Part shown: piece by piece, positions 1 to 7,376 of the stretch | How the letters are laid out: each line of letters begins with the position of its first letter | How positions within the stretch are numbered: position 1 is the first letter of the stretch | DNA from: a bacterium | GTDB taxonomy: Bacteria > Patescibacteriota > Patescibacteriia > UBA2591 > DAOWAM01 | Length of the DNA: 10,398 nucleotides | NCBI GenBank assembly: GCA_030634585.1 | Contig: DAOWAM010000015.1 | Span: 1-10,398 of the forward strand | Direction: 5' to 3' | Made by a program: the position numbers and the translations under genes | Notes under the pieces: model-generated | Databases searched by the model: none | Told to the model about the DNA's origin: nothing | The model's input: the letters and a program-made list of their open reading frames with translations, nothing else

Positions 1-99
1 AACATCGTAAACTGCGCAAGCGTCCAAAACAACACTTGTCTTTCTTCTCGCGTACGCCCATTTCAACAATACAAATGTTTGCTTAAGGTTTAACCCCAC
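1..99 (-). CDS. 5' end of an unrecognised leftward gene (cut by the window edge)
   Basis: From a GTG at 99-97 the minus strand stays open for 33 codons to the window edge. The translation begins VGLNLKQTFVLLKWAYARRK and continues TSVVLDACAVYDV. The start is supported by a perfect Shine-Dalgarno (AGGAGGT, 105-111) five bases upstream and by a promoter-like pair further upstream (196-224). The segment is visibly richer in G+C than the surrounding DNA. The stretch VVLDACAVYDV is faintly like the first strand of PIN-domain nucleases, which carry an early Asp after a hydrophobic strand, but it lies about 23 residues in and this is far too little to assign a family. A second ATG in another frame (near 64) has no Shine-Dalgarno. 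A structured RNA rather than a protein cannot be excluded. The gene is not recognised. Confidence 0.45.
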   Translation of the reverse strand, partial: MGLNLKQTFVLLKWAYARRKTSVVLDACAVYDV

Positions 100-104
100 T
101 AAGA

Positions 105-111
105 ACCTCCT
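105..111 (-). promoter_or_regulatory. Strong Shine-Dalgarno for the left-edge gene
   Basis: The minus strand reads AGGAGGT, a full match to the anti-Shine-Dalgarno of 16S rRNA, with five bases before GTG. It decides the GTG start. Only one other gene in the window (start at 9555) has a comparable site. Confidence 0.6.
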
Positions 112-114
112 TTT

Positions 115-135
115 ATTTATTATTCAATAATAAAT
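115..135 (-). promoter_or_regulatory. AT-only palindrome in the leader, next to the Shine-Dalgarno
   Basis: Positions 115-124 and 126-135 are perfect 10-base inverted copies around a single central base. In the predicted transcript (start near 189) this would fold into a hairpin ending only about three bases before the Shine-Dalgarno at 111. It is all A-T pairs, so it is weak. It could modulate access to the ribosome binding site or simply reflect AT-rich leader sequence. Confidence 0.35.
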
Positions 136-195
136 TTATTTTTATTTAAAAGAACATTTTATATAACAAAAAATCCTCTCCTAATTACTATCCAT

Positions 196-224
196 AATGT
201 AGCACGTCTTAAATATCTTGTCAA
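196..224 (-). promoter_or_regulatory. Promoter for the left-edge gene
   Basis: On the minus strand TTGACA (219-224) and TACATT (196-201) are separated by 17 bases: a perfect -35 and a 4/6 -10. Transcription would start near 189 and give a leader of about 90 bases, which is AT-rich and has no other gene. The -35 lies in a 12-base string, CAGGGTTGACAA (218-229), that recurs exactly at the khpA promoter (9715-9726). Confidence 0.6.
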
Positions 225-265
225 CCCTGCACCCCTGTATTCTGATCCGAAATACACTATGATAG

Positions 266-296
266 AAAACTATCTAACCTTAGGTTAGATAGTTTT
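266..296 (-). terminator. Hairpin terminator after the propeller-repeat gene
   Basis: AAAACTATCTAACC (266-279) and its exact inverted copy (283-296) form a 14-bp stem with a 3-base loop, 23 bases past the stop codon of the leftward repeat-protein gene. The A run on one side and T run on the other allow it to act on either strand. The U-run is part of the stem and the GC content is low, so efficiency is uncertain. The overlapping GATAG/CTATC pair (261-265 with 270-274) is an alternative small fold. Confidence 0.6.
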
Positions 297-318
297 AGAA
301 AATAAATTATTGAATTTT

Positions 319-2073
319 TTATTTAAAACTTTCTAATTTTACTTTGTAATGATAAATCCGATGTCCAGTTTGCGCGTCATAAATAAGATATAGTTTATTT
401 TTTGATCGTTTCACGTTAAGAATACGATCATGTTCTTCTAATTGTTGCTGATTAATAATAATTGATTGTTTACCATCTTTCATTCCAAGACAAATATAAT
501 AATCTTGATCGTTTAACTCTTTCGGTCGACGTAAATAATCATATTTCTTTTGCATTTTACCATTAAAAATTATAGCTTGTTCATCTTGGTTACCTACTAA
601 ATAGACTAAATAAGCAAACCCTTTCTCGCTATCAACTAAAAATTCTGGATAAACTATCCAATCGTAATAATCTAATTCCTGTCCATCCAAAACAACCGTC
701 CATTTATTTCTTTTTTCGCAATAAGCCAAATAAGCAAAATGTTTACCATCATTAGAAAAACTAAACGTTTTTATTTGATCATAACCTGATTGTTCCTGCC
801 CATCAATTACCACATATTCTTTATTTCCTTTTTTATGTACGTACATAAAACGTTTTTTATCGGGCGAAAATTCAAAAAATAAGATTAGATCTGCTTCTTT
901 TTGTTCTTGTCCGTTTAACACGATTGTTTGTTTCTCCCTTTTTTTGTTTTCCGATATATAAGCAAAGGTTTTATTGTCGATTAATTCTATTAGTCTCACC
1001 TGATCGTAGCTGGGCTGTTCTTTGCCATCAATTACCACGAACCATTGATCATTTTGCTTTGCTTTGTAAGCACAATGTTTACTATCAATAAAAAAAACAA
1101 TCGTGCCAATTTCATCATATTTTTGTTGTTCTTTGCCATCAATTACTACGAACCATTGATCATTTTGATTTGCTTTGTAAGCACAATGACGCCCATTAGC
1201 GGAAAAAACTATTGATTTTTTTTCTATCCTTTTATATTTCTTTTGTTCTTGACCGTCAATTACTACCAGCTCATTATTTTTTTGTTTAGAATTCAGATCA
1301 TCAGAAATATTAGCAAAATGTTTGTTATCATCTGAAAAAGTGAGAGAATGTATCCAACGATATTCTTTTTGCCTCATGCCATCAACTACCATAAATTGTT
1401 CTCCACTTTCTCTCCGAATTTGCCAAATTAAATGTTTGCCATTATCTAAAAAACCTAAAAACCGTATTTCATCTTTACTGTATTCTCCTAATTCTTGACC
1501 ATCTAAAACAATAATTTCTTTGGCATTTCGATAAGCAATACAAGCAAAATGTTTATTGTCGTCTGAAAATTTCAAAGGCCCAATTAGATCATATCTATTT
1601 AATTCTTGATTATCTATATTTATTGACCATCTTCCACCCTTTTTAGCAATACGAACTGCTGATTTACCATTTTTTAGGAAAAAAAGATGCTTAACATTGT
1701 CATATTTTCCTAAATCTTGACCATCTAAATTAATATGCCATCTACCATTTGGTCGTTCTTTGAAGCGATAAGTAATGCGTCCACCTTTATTTGAAATAGC
1801 AATCTTATCAAAAATAGTATATTTTTCTGGAACAGTCCAAGTCTTCTTTTTTATACATGTTTTTTCTTCTTTGTCTACATTAGATTTAATGTCCGTCATT
1901 TTTTCTTTTTTTGATTTTCTTTCCTTTAAAATCTTTTCCTGCCCATTTTTAGTGCTGATTCTTTTTTTCGGATGTTTTTTAGAATGTTTGTTTTCTTCAG
2001 TATCTGCATCTTTGGAGGGTTCTTCTTTCCCTTCTTTGTTTGTTGGTATTTTTTTAGAAAAATATTCGCGCAT
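319..2073 (-). CDS. PD40/WD40-like beta-propeller repeat protein with a lysine-rich N-terminus
   Basis: From the ATG at 2073 this is a 584-residue protein. Residues 1-80 are very rich in Lys and Glu and look disordered. From about residue 82 to the end there are about 12 copies of a 37-48 residue unit: a hydrophobic strand, the motif (I/V)xxDGQEQ, then YDxI, a strand, and FSxDxKHFAYxA. This is the pattern of WD40-like (PD40) propeller repeats; 12 units could make one large or two six-bladed propellers. Such repeats usually serve as binding platforms, and no catalytic residues are visible. An upstream in-frame ATG at 2136 would add 21 residues, but that DNA contains a near-consensus promoter (2108-2136), so the shorter start is preferred. 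It has no Shine-Dalgarno. The shorter start leaves no signal peptide, suggesting a cytoplasmic protein. The gene follows tgt but appears to have its own promoter and terminator. Partner and function are unknown. Confidence 0.8.
   Translation of the reverse strand: MREYFSKKIPTNKEGKEEPSKDADTEENKHSKKHPKKRISTKNGQEKILKERKSKKEKMTDIKSNVDKEEKTCIKKKTWTVPEKYTIFDKIAISNKGGRITYRFKERPNGRWHINLDGQDLGKYDNVKHLFFLKNGKSAVRIAKKGGRWSINIDNQELNRYDLIGPLKFSDDNKHFACIAYRNAKEIIVLDGQELGEYSKDEIRFLGFLDNGKHLIWQIRRESGEQFMVVDGMRQKEYRWIHSLTFSDDNKHFANISDDLNSKQKNNELVVIDGQEQKKYKRIEKKSIVFSANGRHCAYKANQNDQWFVVIDGKEQQKYDEIGTIVFFIDSKHCAYKAKQNDQWFVVIDGKEQPSYDQVRLIELIDNKTFAYISENKKREKQTIVLNGQEQKEADLILFFEFSPDKKRFMYVHKKGNKEYVVIDGQEQSGYDQIKTFSFSNDGKHFAYLAYCEKRNKWTVVLDGQELDYYDWIVYPEFLVDSEKGFAYLVYLVGNQDEQAIIFNGKMQKKYDYLRRPKELNDQDYYICLGMKDGKQSIIINQQQLEEHDRILNVKRSKNKLYLIYDAQTGHRIYHYKVKLESFK
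1016..1188 (-). repeat. Near-identical tandem repeat units within the propeller gene
   Basis: Positions 1016-1077 and 1127-1188 are 62-base copies with two mismatches, offset by 111 bases (37 codons). They encode the duplicated HCAYKAxQNDQWFVVIDGKEQ unit. The other repeats of the gene are much more diverged, so this pair looks like a recent duplication or gene conversion event. Confidence 0.85.
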
Positions 2074-2107
2074 ATATTTAATATTTATGTAGCTTAGATT
2101 ATTTATA

Positions 2108-2136
2108 ATAATAGCACACAAATATATCTGTGTCAA
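2108..2136 (-). promoter_or_regulatory. Promoter of the propeller-repeat gene
   Basis: Minus-strand TTGACA (2131-2136) and TATTAT (2108-2113) have a 17-base spacer, 6/6 and 5/6 matches to the sigma-70 consensus. The -35 lies 13 bases beyond the tgt stop codon. Predicted initiation near 2101 leaves a leader of roughly 28 bases before the ATG at 2073 and falls downstream of the ATG at 2136, so that ATG would not be in this transcript. Confidence 0.65.
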
Positions 2137-2149
2137 ACAAATATATTAT

Positions 2150-3274
2150 TTAGAGCTTATCTTTAGCAATTGATTGGCGAATTTTGGCCATCAGATTTAA
2201 ATAAAAAGACAGATTATGGATTGTTAATAGACGTAATGCCAAATTTTCTTTAGTCATTAATAAATGGCGTAGATAGGCTCGAGAATAATGCTGACAAGTA
2301 TAGCAAGAACAATTTGAATCAATCGGTCGTCGATCATCTTTATGTTTATTATTAGTTAAATGAATTTTTTGATAAAAATTATCATTTTGTAATGATTGTA
2401 CTCGATGATTAAATACATAGAGTAACCCGTGTCGTGCGTTACGAGTTGGAATTACACAATCAAATAGATCAATTCCCCTTTTTACTGCTTGTACTATCTG
2501 TTCTGGTTGGCCAGCACCCATTAAATAACGTGGATGATTAACCGGCAATTGTTGTGACAAAATGTCTAATATTTGATAGGTTTTAGCAATCGGTTCGCCA
2601 ATCGTTAGTCCACCAATCGCATATCCATCAAAGCCAATCTTTTTTAAATTACTAATACTGCGTTGTCGTAAATCCGTGTAAATACCACCTTGCACAATAG
2701 CAAATAATAAGGGTCGCTGTTTGTTTTTTACTGTTTTGAATAATTTTGTATAAGCTTGTTTGCTTTTTTTTGCCCAATGAGTAGTTAGCTGTTCGGCTAA
2801 GTCAATTTTCTTTTTATTATTAAGATGCGGGAGACAATCGTCTAAAACCATAATTATATCTGATTTTAGTATTTGTTGGATCTTAATTACTTTGCTTGGC
2901 GTTAATGAAATTAATTGACCATCAACTTCTGAACGAAACTTAACACCTTGTTGATTAATCTGCAAAATATTCTTTCGTAAACTAAAAATTTGATAGCCAC
3001 CACTATCAGTCAATATTGGTTTATCCCAATGAATAAATTGATGTAATCCTCCTGCTCGTTTAATTATTTTTGTCCCCGGACGAAGTAATAGATGATAAGT
3101 GTTGGACAAAATAATCTGCGCTCCTAGATCGTTTAATTCCTCGGGTGTTAGATTTTTCACTGCCCCACGAGTAGCTATCGGCATAAAAAAGGGGGTATTG
3201 ATTTTACCATGTGGCGTAGTTAACTCACCACAACGAGCCAATGATTTTTTAGATTGCTTAATTATTCTAAACAT
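2150..3274 (-). CDS. tgt: tRNA-guanine(34) transglycosylase (queuine tRNA-ribosyltransferase)
   Basis: This enzyme swaps guanine 34 in GUN-anticodon tRNAs for preQ1 (bacterial type), a step toward queuosine. The 374-residue length matches bacterial Tgt (about 375). Visible landmarks are TDSGGYQ with the acid-base Asp90, MVLDDC (Asp145, Cys147) for base recognition, IVQGG (194-198), the GGLTIGEP loop (221-228), DLFDCVIPTRNARHG with the nucleophile Asp272, and the zinc site Cys322, Cys324, Cys327 and His353, spaced as in the family. The N-terminus begins normally at the ATG at 3274; there is no Shine-Dalgarno. It lies 142 bases downstream of ileS and may be read through from it or use the weak promoter at 3297-3325. 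No other queuosine genes are in the window, so whether the cell makes or salvages preQ1 cannot be told. Confidence 0.97.
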   Translation of the reverse strand: MFRIIKQSKKSLARCGELTTPHGKINTPFFMPIATRGAVKNLTPEELNDLGAQIILSNTYHLLLRPGTKIIKRAGGLHQFIHWDKPILTDSGGYQIFSLRKNILQINQQGVKFRSEVDGQLISLTPSKVIKIQQILKSDIIMVLDDCLPHLNNKKKIDLAEQLTTHWAKKSKQAYTKLFKTVKNKQRPLLFAIVQGGIYTDLRQRSISNLKKIGFDGYAIGGLTIGEPIAKTYQILDILSQQLPVNHPRYLMGAGQPEQIVQAVKRGIDLFDCVIPTRNARHGLLYVFNHRVQSLQNDNFYQKIHLTNNKHKDDRRPIDSNCSCYTCQHYSRAYLRHLLMTKENLALRLLTIHNLSFYLNLMAKIRQSIAKDKL

Positions 3275-3296
3275 TTTAGCGGAAATTAGACATTTT

Positions 3297-3325
3297 ATTT
3301 AAAAGTAAAAATATCGAGAAATCAA
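3297..3325 (-). promoter_or_regulatory. Possible weak promoter of tgt
   Basis: Minus-strand TTGATT (3320-3325) and TTAAAT (3297-3302) have a 17-base spacer, each matching 4 of 6 consensus bases. Initiation would fall about 16 bases before the tgt ATG. In DNA this AT-rich such a match can arise by chance. Confidence 0.25.
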
Positions 3326-3465
3326 GAAACGAACTTCATAATTGGCAATGGTTTATTTAAATGCCCCAATAACATTTTTTGTACTAACAAATTAACTTGT
3401 TTGATATTTTCTTCGCTTATTTTCCTTTTTTTATTAATTGAAAATAAAAAATAATCTTCTTTTCT
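3322..3465 (-). other. Orphan coding-like frame between ileS and tgt (possible gene remnant)
   Basis: A minus-strand frame is open for 47 codons and ends with TGA at 3322-3324, overlapping the last 49 bases of ileS in another frame. The part past ileS reads like a normal protein: KISEENIKQVNLLVQKM, then LLGHLNKPLPIMKFVS. It has no ATG except an internal one at 3375, which would give only 17 residues, and no Shine-Dalgarno. The first portion resembles the N-terminal helix of GNAT acetyltransferases, but this is a vague likeness. It may be a decayed gene fragment, or chance. Confidence 0.25.
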
Positions 3466-6386
3466 TCAAATTCAAACTCTTTTTTATCTTCGTATTTTTC
3501 TATCTGTCCAAGATGTAAGTCTTGACTTAATGTTTCTGATTCAATTAAAGAACCATATTTAATTAATGTTTTTTCCAATATTAAATCTTCGGTTTTATAA
3601 GACAAATAAATTAAATCTTTGATAGTTAATTTCATTTCTTTTCGCCAACCATTTATTTTTCTGATTATTTCTCGCGCCATTCCTTCTTCTTTTAGATCAG
3701 GTGTTATTTCTATATTTAAAGCAATAGATAGATTCTGATTAGCTTGTTGCTGTTGCCAATGTTTACCGCGTGGTAGTTGATCTACTACTTCTATATTTTG
3801 GATATTTAATTCTTCGATTACTAACTGCCATAGATCGGTTTTGGTAATTTTGCACTGATGATTAACGACATTAACATAAGATAACTTTTGTCTAGTTTTA
3901 ATTTGTGTTTCTTTGCGCACCGATTGACCTAATTCGCAAACTTGGCGAATTAATTTCATTTCTACTAATAATTGTTGGTCGATTAATTCTTCATCTACCT
4001 GTGGATAATTTTCCAGATGAACTGATTCTTTGTTTGGATAATTAATTAAATCATCTTTAATTACTTGATAAATTTCTTCCGCCACAAACGGAGTAAATGG
4101 AGCCATTAATTTACTTAGTTCTAATAATATCCAAGTTAATGTTGCTTGTGTATTAATTTGTTTATTTTTTAATTGTTGGCGAGAACGACGTAAATACCAA
4201 GTAGATAGTTCATTAATAAATTCACCTATTCGACGTAAAGAAACAGTTAAATCAAAATTAGTCATTGATTGATTTACTTGTTTTACTAATAAATTGAAGC
4301 AACTAATAATCCATTTATCTAAAACATTTTTTTGACTAAGTAAATTAATCTTTTTAAAATCAACTGCTTTGGGTCGATACAATTGATAAAAGTTTAATAC
4401 ATTACGCAAGGTCAAAATAATCTTACGAGAAACGATTTTTAATCCCTGCTCATCAAAAACGAAATCTTCACCGATTGAAGTCGTTGTTAATAAATAATAA
4501 CGTAACGCGTCTACTCCATAAGTATCGAAAACTTCTTGTGGAGATAAATAATTTCGTAATTTTTTAGATAATTTCTTTCTATTTTTATCTAAAATTAAAC
4601 CGTTGACAATCACATTTTTAAAAGCTGGCTGATCAAAAAGGGCGGTTGATAACACATGTAAAGTATAGAACCAACCTCGAGTTTGATCTAATCCTTCGGC
4701 AATAAAGTCAGCTGGAAATCCATGTGTAAATTTTTCTTGATTTTCAAAAGGATAATGATATTGCGCGTAAGGCATAGATCCAGATTCAAACCAACAATCA
4801 AATACATCCTCTATCCGTTTCATTTTCTCTCCACATTGTGGACAAACAAAAGTAACTTGATCAATATAAGGTCGATGTAAATCAGCTGGCGCTTGTTGTC
4901 CTAATTCACTAATACTACCAACTACTTTTTCATAATGACAATTAGGACATATCCAAACAGGAATCGGCGCTCCCCAAAAACGATTACGAGAAACTGCCCA
5001 ATCTCGCACTCCTTCTAACCACTTACCGAACCTCCCTTCTTTTAAATATTCCGGCAACCAATGGATTCCTTGATGTTTTTTACCACTAGCATCAGTTAAG
5101 GCAATTTTATTATTATTGAACAACAATCGTTCTTTTATTTTGGTTACTGCCACATACCAAGAATTTAATGGATAATACAATAATGGAGAATCGCAACGCC
5201 AACAAAAAGGATATTCATGCTCTATTTCTTTTACTTTCAAAATTATTTCTTCGTCGGTTAAATATTGAATGATTCTTTCATTTTGTTTGATCGCTGGTTT
5301 ACCTGCCCATAAACTAACTTCTGATTTAAAATTTCCATCTAAATCAACCGTAATTAGAACCGGTAAATCAAATTTTTTACCGATTAACATATCATCTTCT
5401 CCAAAAGCAGGCGCCAAGTGAACAATCCCCGTACCTTCGTCGGTAGTAACAAAATCTCCCGGTACCACGTAATACGCCTTTTTATCTAATTTAATAAAAT
5501 CAAAGATAGGTTCGTATTCCAAGTTAAGTAATTGTTTTCCTTTAATATTTTCCTCTTTGATAATTTCTTCTTTAGATAAAAAAGAATCAGCTAATACACT
5601 ATCTTTTAATTCTCTCGCCATAAAATAGTTGCCACTTGAAGTAGTCAATTTCAAATAATCAATATTTGGATTAACTGCTAAAGCAACATTGGCGGATAAT
5701 GTCCAAGGAGTAGTTGTCCAAACTAAAAAATAACTGTTTTGCTGTTTTTTTAACTTAAACTTTAAATAAATTGATTTAACCTTGGTTGTTTTATATCCTT
5801 GATTTACTTCAAAATTGGACAGAGGGGTTCCACAACGAGGACAATAGGGTGTTACTCGCCAATCTTGATAAACTAATTTTTTTTCGTAAAGTTGTTTCCA
5901 AACCCACCAAACAGATTCAATATATTCATTATTCATCGTTGCATATTGATAAGAATAATCTGCCCAACGACCAATTCTTTTCAACATATACTGCCATTCT
6001 TTAATATAAAGAAAAACAGATTTACGACATTCTTGATTAAATTTAGCAATGCTTTTATCTTTATCGCCACTAGCCAAATTTAAAATATCTTTTTTGTTTT
6101 TAATCCCTATTTCTTTTTCTACTAATACTTCTACTGGTAAGCCGTGACAATCCCAACCTACTGTTCGTTCTACCCAAAAATCACGCATTGTCCAATAACG
6201 CGCAACACTGTCTTTAATTGCACTGGCCAACACATGTCCATAATGAGGTAATCCAGAAGCAAAAGGCGGTCCATCATAAAAACTAAAAACTGGACGACCA
6301 GTTCGTTGTTGTAATGATTTTTGATAAATTTTATTCTTTTCCCAAAAATCAAGTATCTCTTCTTCTTTTTTTGATAAGTTTTCCAT
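3417..6386 (-). CDS. ileS: Isoleucyl-tRNA synthetase, eukaryote-like type with editing domain
   Basis: It charges tRNA-Ile with isoleucine and proofreads valine. The 989 residues run in the usual order: class I signature HYGH (48-51) after DGPPFASGLP, WDCHGLPVE (78-86), a Cys pair (182/185), CP1 editing domain with TTTPWT (224-229) and GTGIVHLAPAFGEDD (318-332), a Cys pair (395/398), WAVSRNRFWGAPIP (463-476), Cys pairs 479/482 and 515/518, GLDQTRGWFY (565-574), the second signature KLSKK (605-609) followed by LRNYLSP, then the anticodon-binding and C-terminal regions. HYGH and KxSK(R/K)LxNY are typical of the type 2 IleRS shared by eukaryotes and some bacteria; type 1 has HIGH and KMSKS. Type 2 enzymes are generally less sensitive to mupirocin. 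The ATG at 6386 lacks a Shine-Dalgarno. It is 51 bases downstream of the carboxypeptidase gene and probably co-transcribed with it. Confidence 0.97.
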   Translation of the reverse strand: MENLSKKEEEILDFWEKNKIYQKSLQQRTGRPVFSFYDGPPFASGLPHYGHVLASAIKDSVARYWTMRDFWVERTVGWDCHGLPVEVLVEKEIGIKNKKDILNLASGDKDKSIAKFNQECRKSVFLYIKEWQYMLKRIGRWADYSYQYATMNNEYIESVWWVWKQLYEKKLVYQDWRVTPYCPRCGTPLSNFEVNQGYKTTKVKSIYLKFKLKKQQNSYFLVWTTTPWTLSANVALAVNPNIDYLKLTTSSGNYFMARELKDSVLADSFLSKEEIIKEENIKGKQLLNLEYEPIFDFIKLDKKAYYVVPGDFVTTDEGTGIVHLAPAFGEDDMLIGKKFDLPVLITVDLDGNFKSEVSLWAGKPAIKQNERIIQYLTDEEIILKVKEIEHEYPFCWRCDSPLLYYPLNSWYVAVTKIKERLLFNNNKIALTDASGKKHQGIHWLPEYLKEGRFGKWLEGVRDWAVSRNRFWGAPIPVWICPNCHYEKVVGSISELGQQAPADLHRPYIDQVTFVCPQCGEKMKRIEDVFDCWFESGSMPYAQYHYPFENQEKFTHGFPADFIAEGLDQTRGWFYTLHVLSTALFDQPAFKNVIVNGLILDKNRKKLSKKLRNYLSPQEVFDTYGVDALRYYLLTTTSIGEDFVFDEQGLKIVSRKIILTLRNVLNFYQLYRPKAVDFKKINLLSQKNVLDKWIISCFNLLVKQVNQSMTNFDLTVSLRRIGEFINELSTWYLRRSRQQLKNKQINTQATLTWILLELSKLMAPFTPFVAEEIYQVIKDDLINYPNKESVHLENYPQVDEELIDQQLLVEMKLIRQVCELGQSVRKETQIKTRQKLSYVNVVNHQCKITKTDLWQLVIEELNIQNIEVVDQLPRGKHWQQQQANQNLSIALNIEITPDLKEEGMAREIIRKINGWRKEMKLTIKDLIYLSYKTEDLILEKTLIKYGSLIESETLSQDLHLGQIEKYEDKKEFEFEEKKIIFYFQLIKKGK

Positions 6387-6437
6387 TTATTTGATTAAAG
6401 ATATTTATTAACTATACCCGATGTCCTTGAGTTTAAA

Positions 6438-7376
6438 TTATTTTAACCATTGATAATTTTCCCAAGTCCAGATGGCCAGACCTTTTGCTTCTTGCCATCG
6501 CGCTTGTGAAGAGTCTGCCCCCAATAAAACAATCATCAAAGGATGATCATCTTGATTATTTACCAAGAAAGTAAAACAATAACCAGCTTCGTCCAAATAA
6601 CCAGTTTTTCCACCTATAATATGATAAGGATCTGTATTCAAAAAACTATCTAATAAACGATCGGTGGAATAAACTTTAATTATTCTTTCTGGCTGATTGA
6701 CTATCGAAAAAGAATAATATCGTTGATTGATTAATTGCGCGATCGATGATTTTTCTAAAACAACGGTTAATAAACGCGCCAAATCAATGACGGTTGATGA
6801 ATTATCTGAATTTAATCCGGTCGGATCGGCAAAATAAGTATTGGACAAGCCAATTGTTTGCGCCTTTTGATTCATTCGTTGGATAAATTGTTGCTCTGTT
6901 AAACCAGAAATACGAACCAATGCTTTTACTGCGTCATTGTCAGAGGAAATCAACGCTAAGTGTAATAGATCTTTTACTCGTACTACTTCACCTATTTCAA
7001 TTTCTGAGCAAGCACCATCATCTTCTATCTCTTTGTCGCTATCTTGAATTATAACTGTCATTTCTGGCGATAGATCCAGCTCGTCTAACACTAACATCGA
7101 CATTAATTTAGTAATGCTGGCAATTGATGAAGATTGATTCGGATTTTTCTGGTAAAGAATTTTTTTACTTTTCTGATCAATCACTAATCCATTTTTAGCG
7201 CTAATGATAGTTCCAAGATGATTTAGATTAATTCGTTGCGGTGCTTTTATCTCTTGTTCAGACGATATTTGATTGTCCTGATTTGTTATCAAAAAAACAG
7301 GTTTAGTCGAAGAAAAAAAACTAGCTAATATTACCTGATTGACTAAATATAAATTAAAAACAATTTTCCATAACAT
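6438..7376 (-). CDS. Serine-type D-Ala-D-Ala carboxypeptidase (PBP5/DacA-like, family S11)
   Basis: It removes the terminal D-Ala from peptidoglycan stem pentapeptides outside the membrane, limiting cross-linking. In 312 residues the three active-site motifs are present: SITK (Ser87 nucleophile, Lys90), SDN (145-147) and KTG (257-259, in GGKTGYLDEAG). The first about 22 residues are hydrophobic and serve as signal peptide or membrane anchor. The FADPTGL segment (182-188) is also typical. The protein ends about 50 residues after KTG, so the additional C-terminal beta-sandwich and amphipathic anchor of E. coli PBP5 are missing; this is a one-domain enzyme probably held by its N-terminus. The ATG overlaps the scpB stop by one base (TAATG), implying translational coupling. 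Confidence 0.93.
   Translation of the reverse strand: MLWKIVFNLYLVNQVILASFFSSTKPVFLITNQDNQISSEQEIKAPQRINLNHLGTIISAKNGLVIDQKSKKILYQKNPNQSSSIASITKLMSMLVLDELDLSPEMTVIIQDSDKEIEDDGACSEIEIGEVVRVKDLLHLALISSDNDAVKALVRISGLTEQQFIQRMNQKAQTIGLSNTYFADPTGLNSDNSSTVIDLARLLTVVLEKSSIAQLINQRYYSFSIVNQPERIIKVYSTDRLLDSFLNTDPYHIIGGKTGYLDEAGYCFTFLVNNQDDHPLMIVLLGADSSQARWQEAKGLAIWTWENYQWLK

Noticed and set aside
550..1800. CRISPR array suggested by regularly spaced similar strings
   Set aside because: The repeats are codon-phased, diverged units of a protein-coding gene, with no constant repeat or unique spacers.
1775..2092. Plus-strand open frame of 105 codons, Phe/Leu/Ser-rich
   Set aside because: It is the complement of the lysine-rich N-terminus of the propeller gene; Lys codons read backwards give Phe and Leu. 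No start signals.
5786..6083. Plus-strand open frames inside ileS
   Set aside because: They are antisense to well-conserved IleRS sequence and resemble no protein family.
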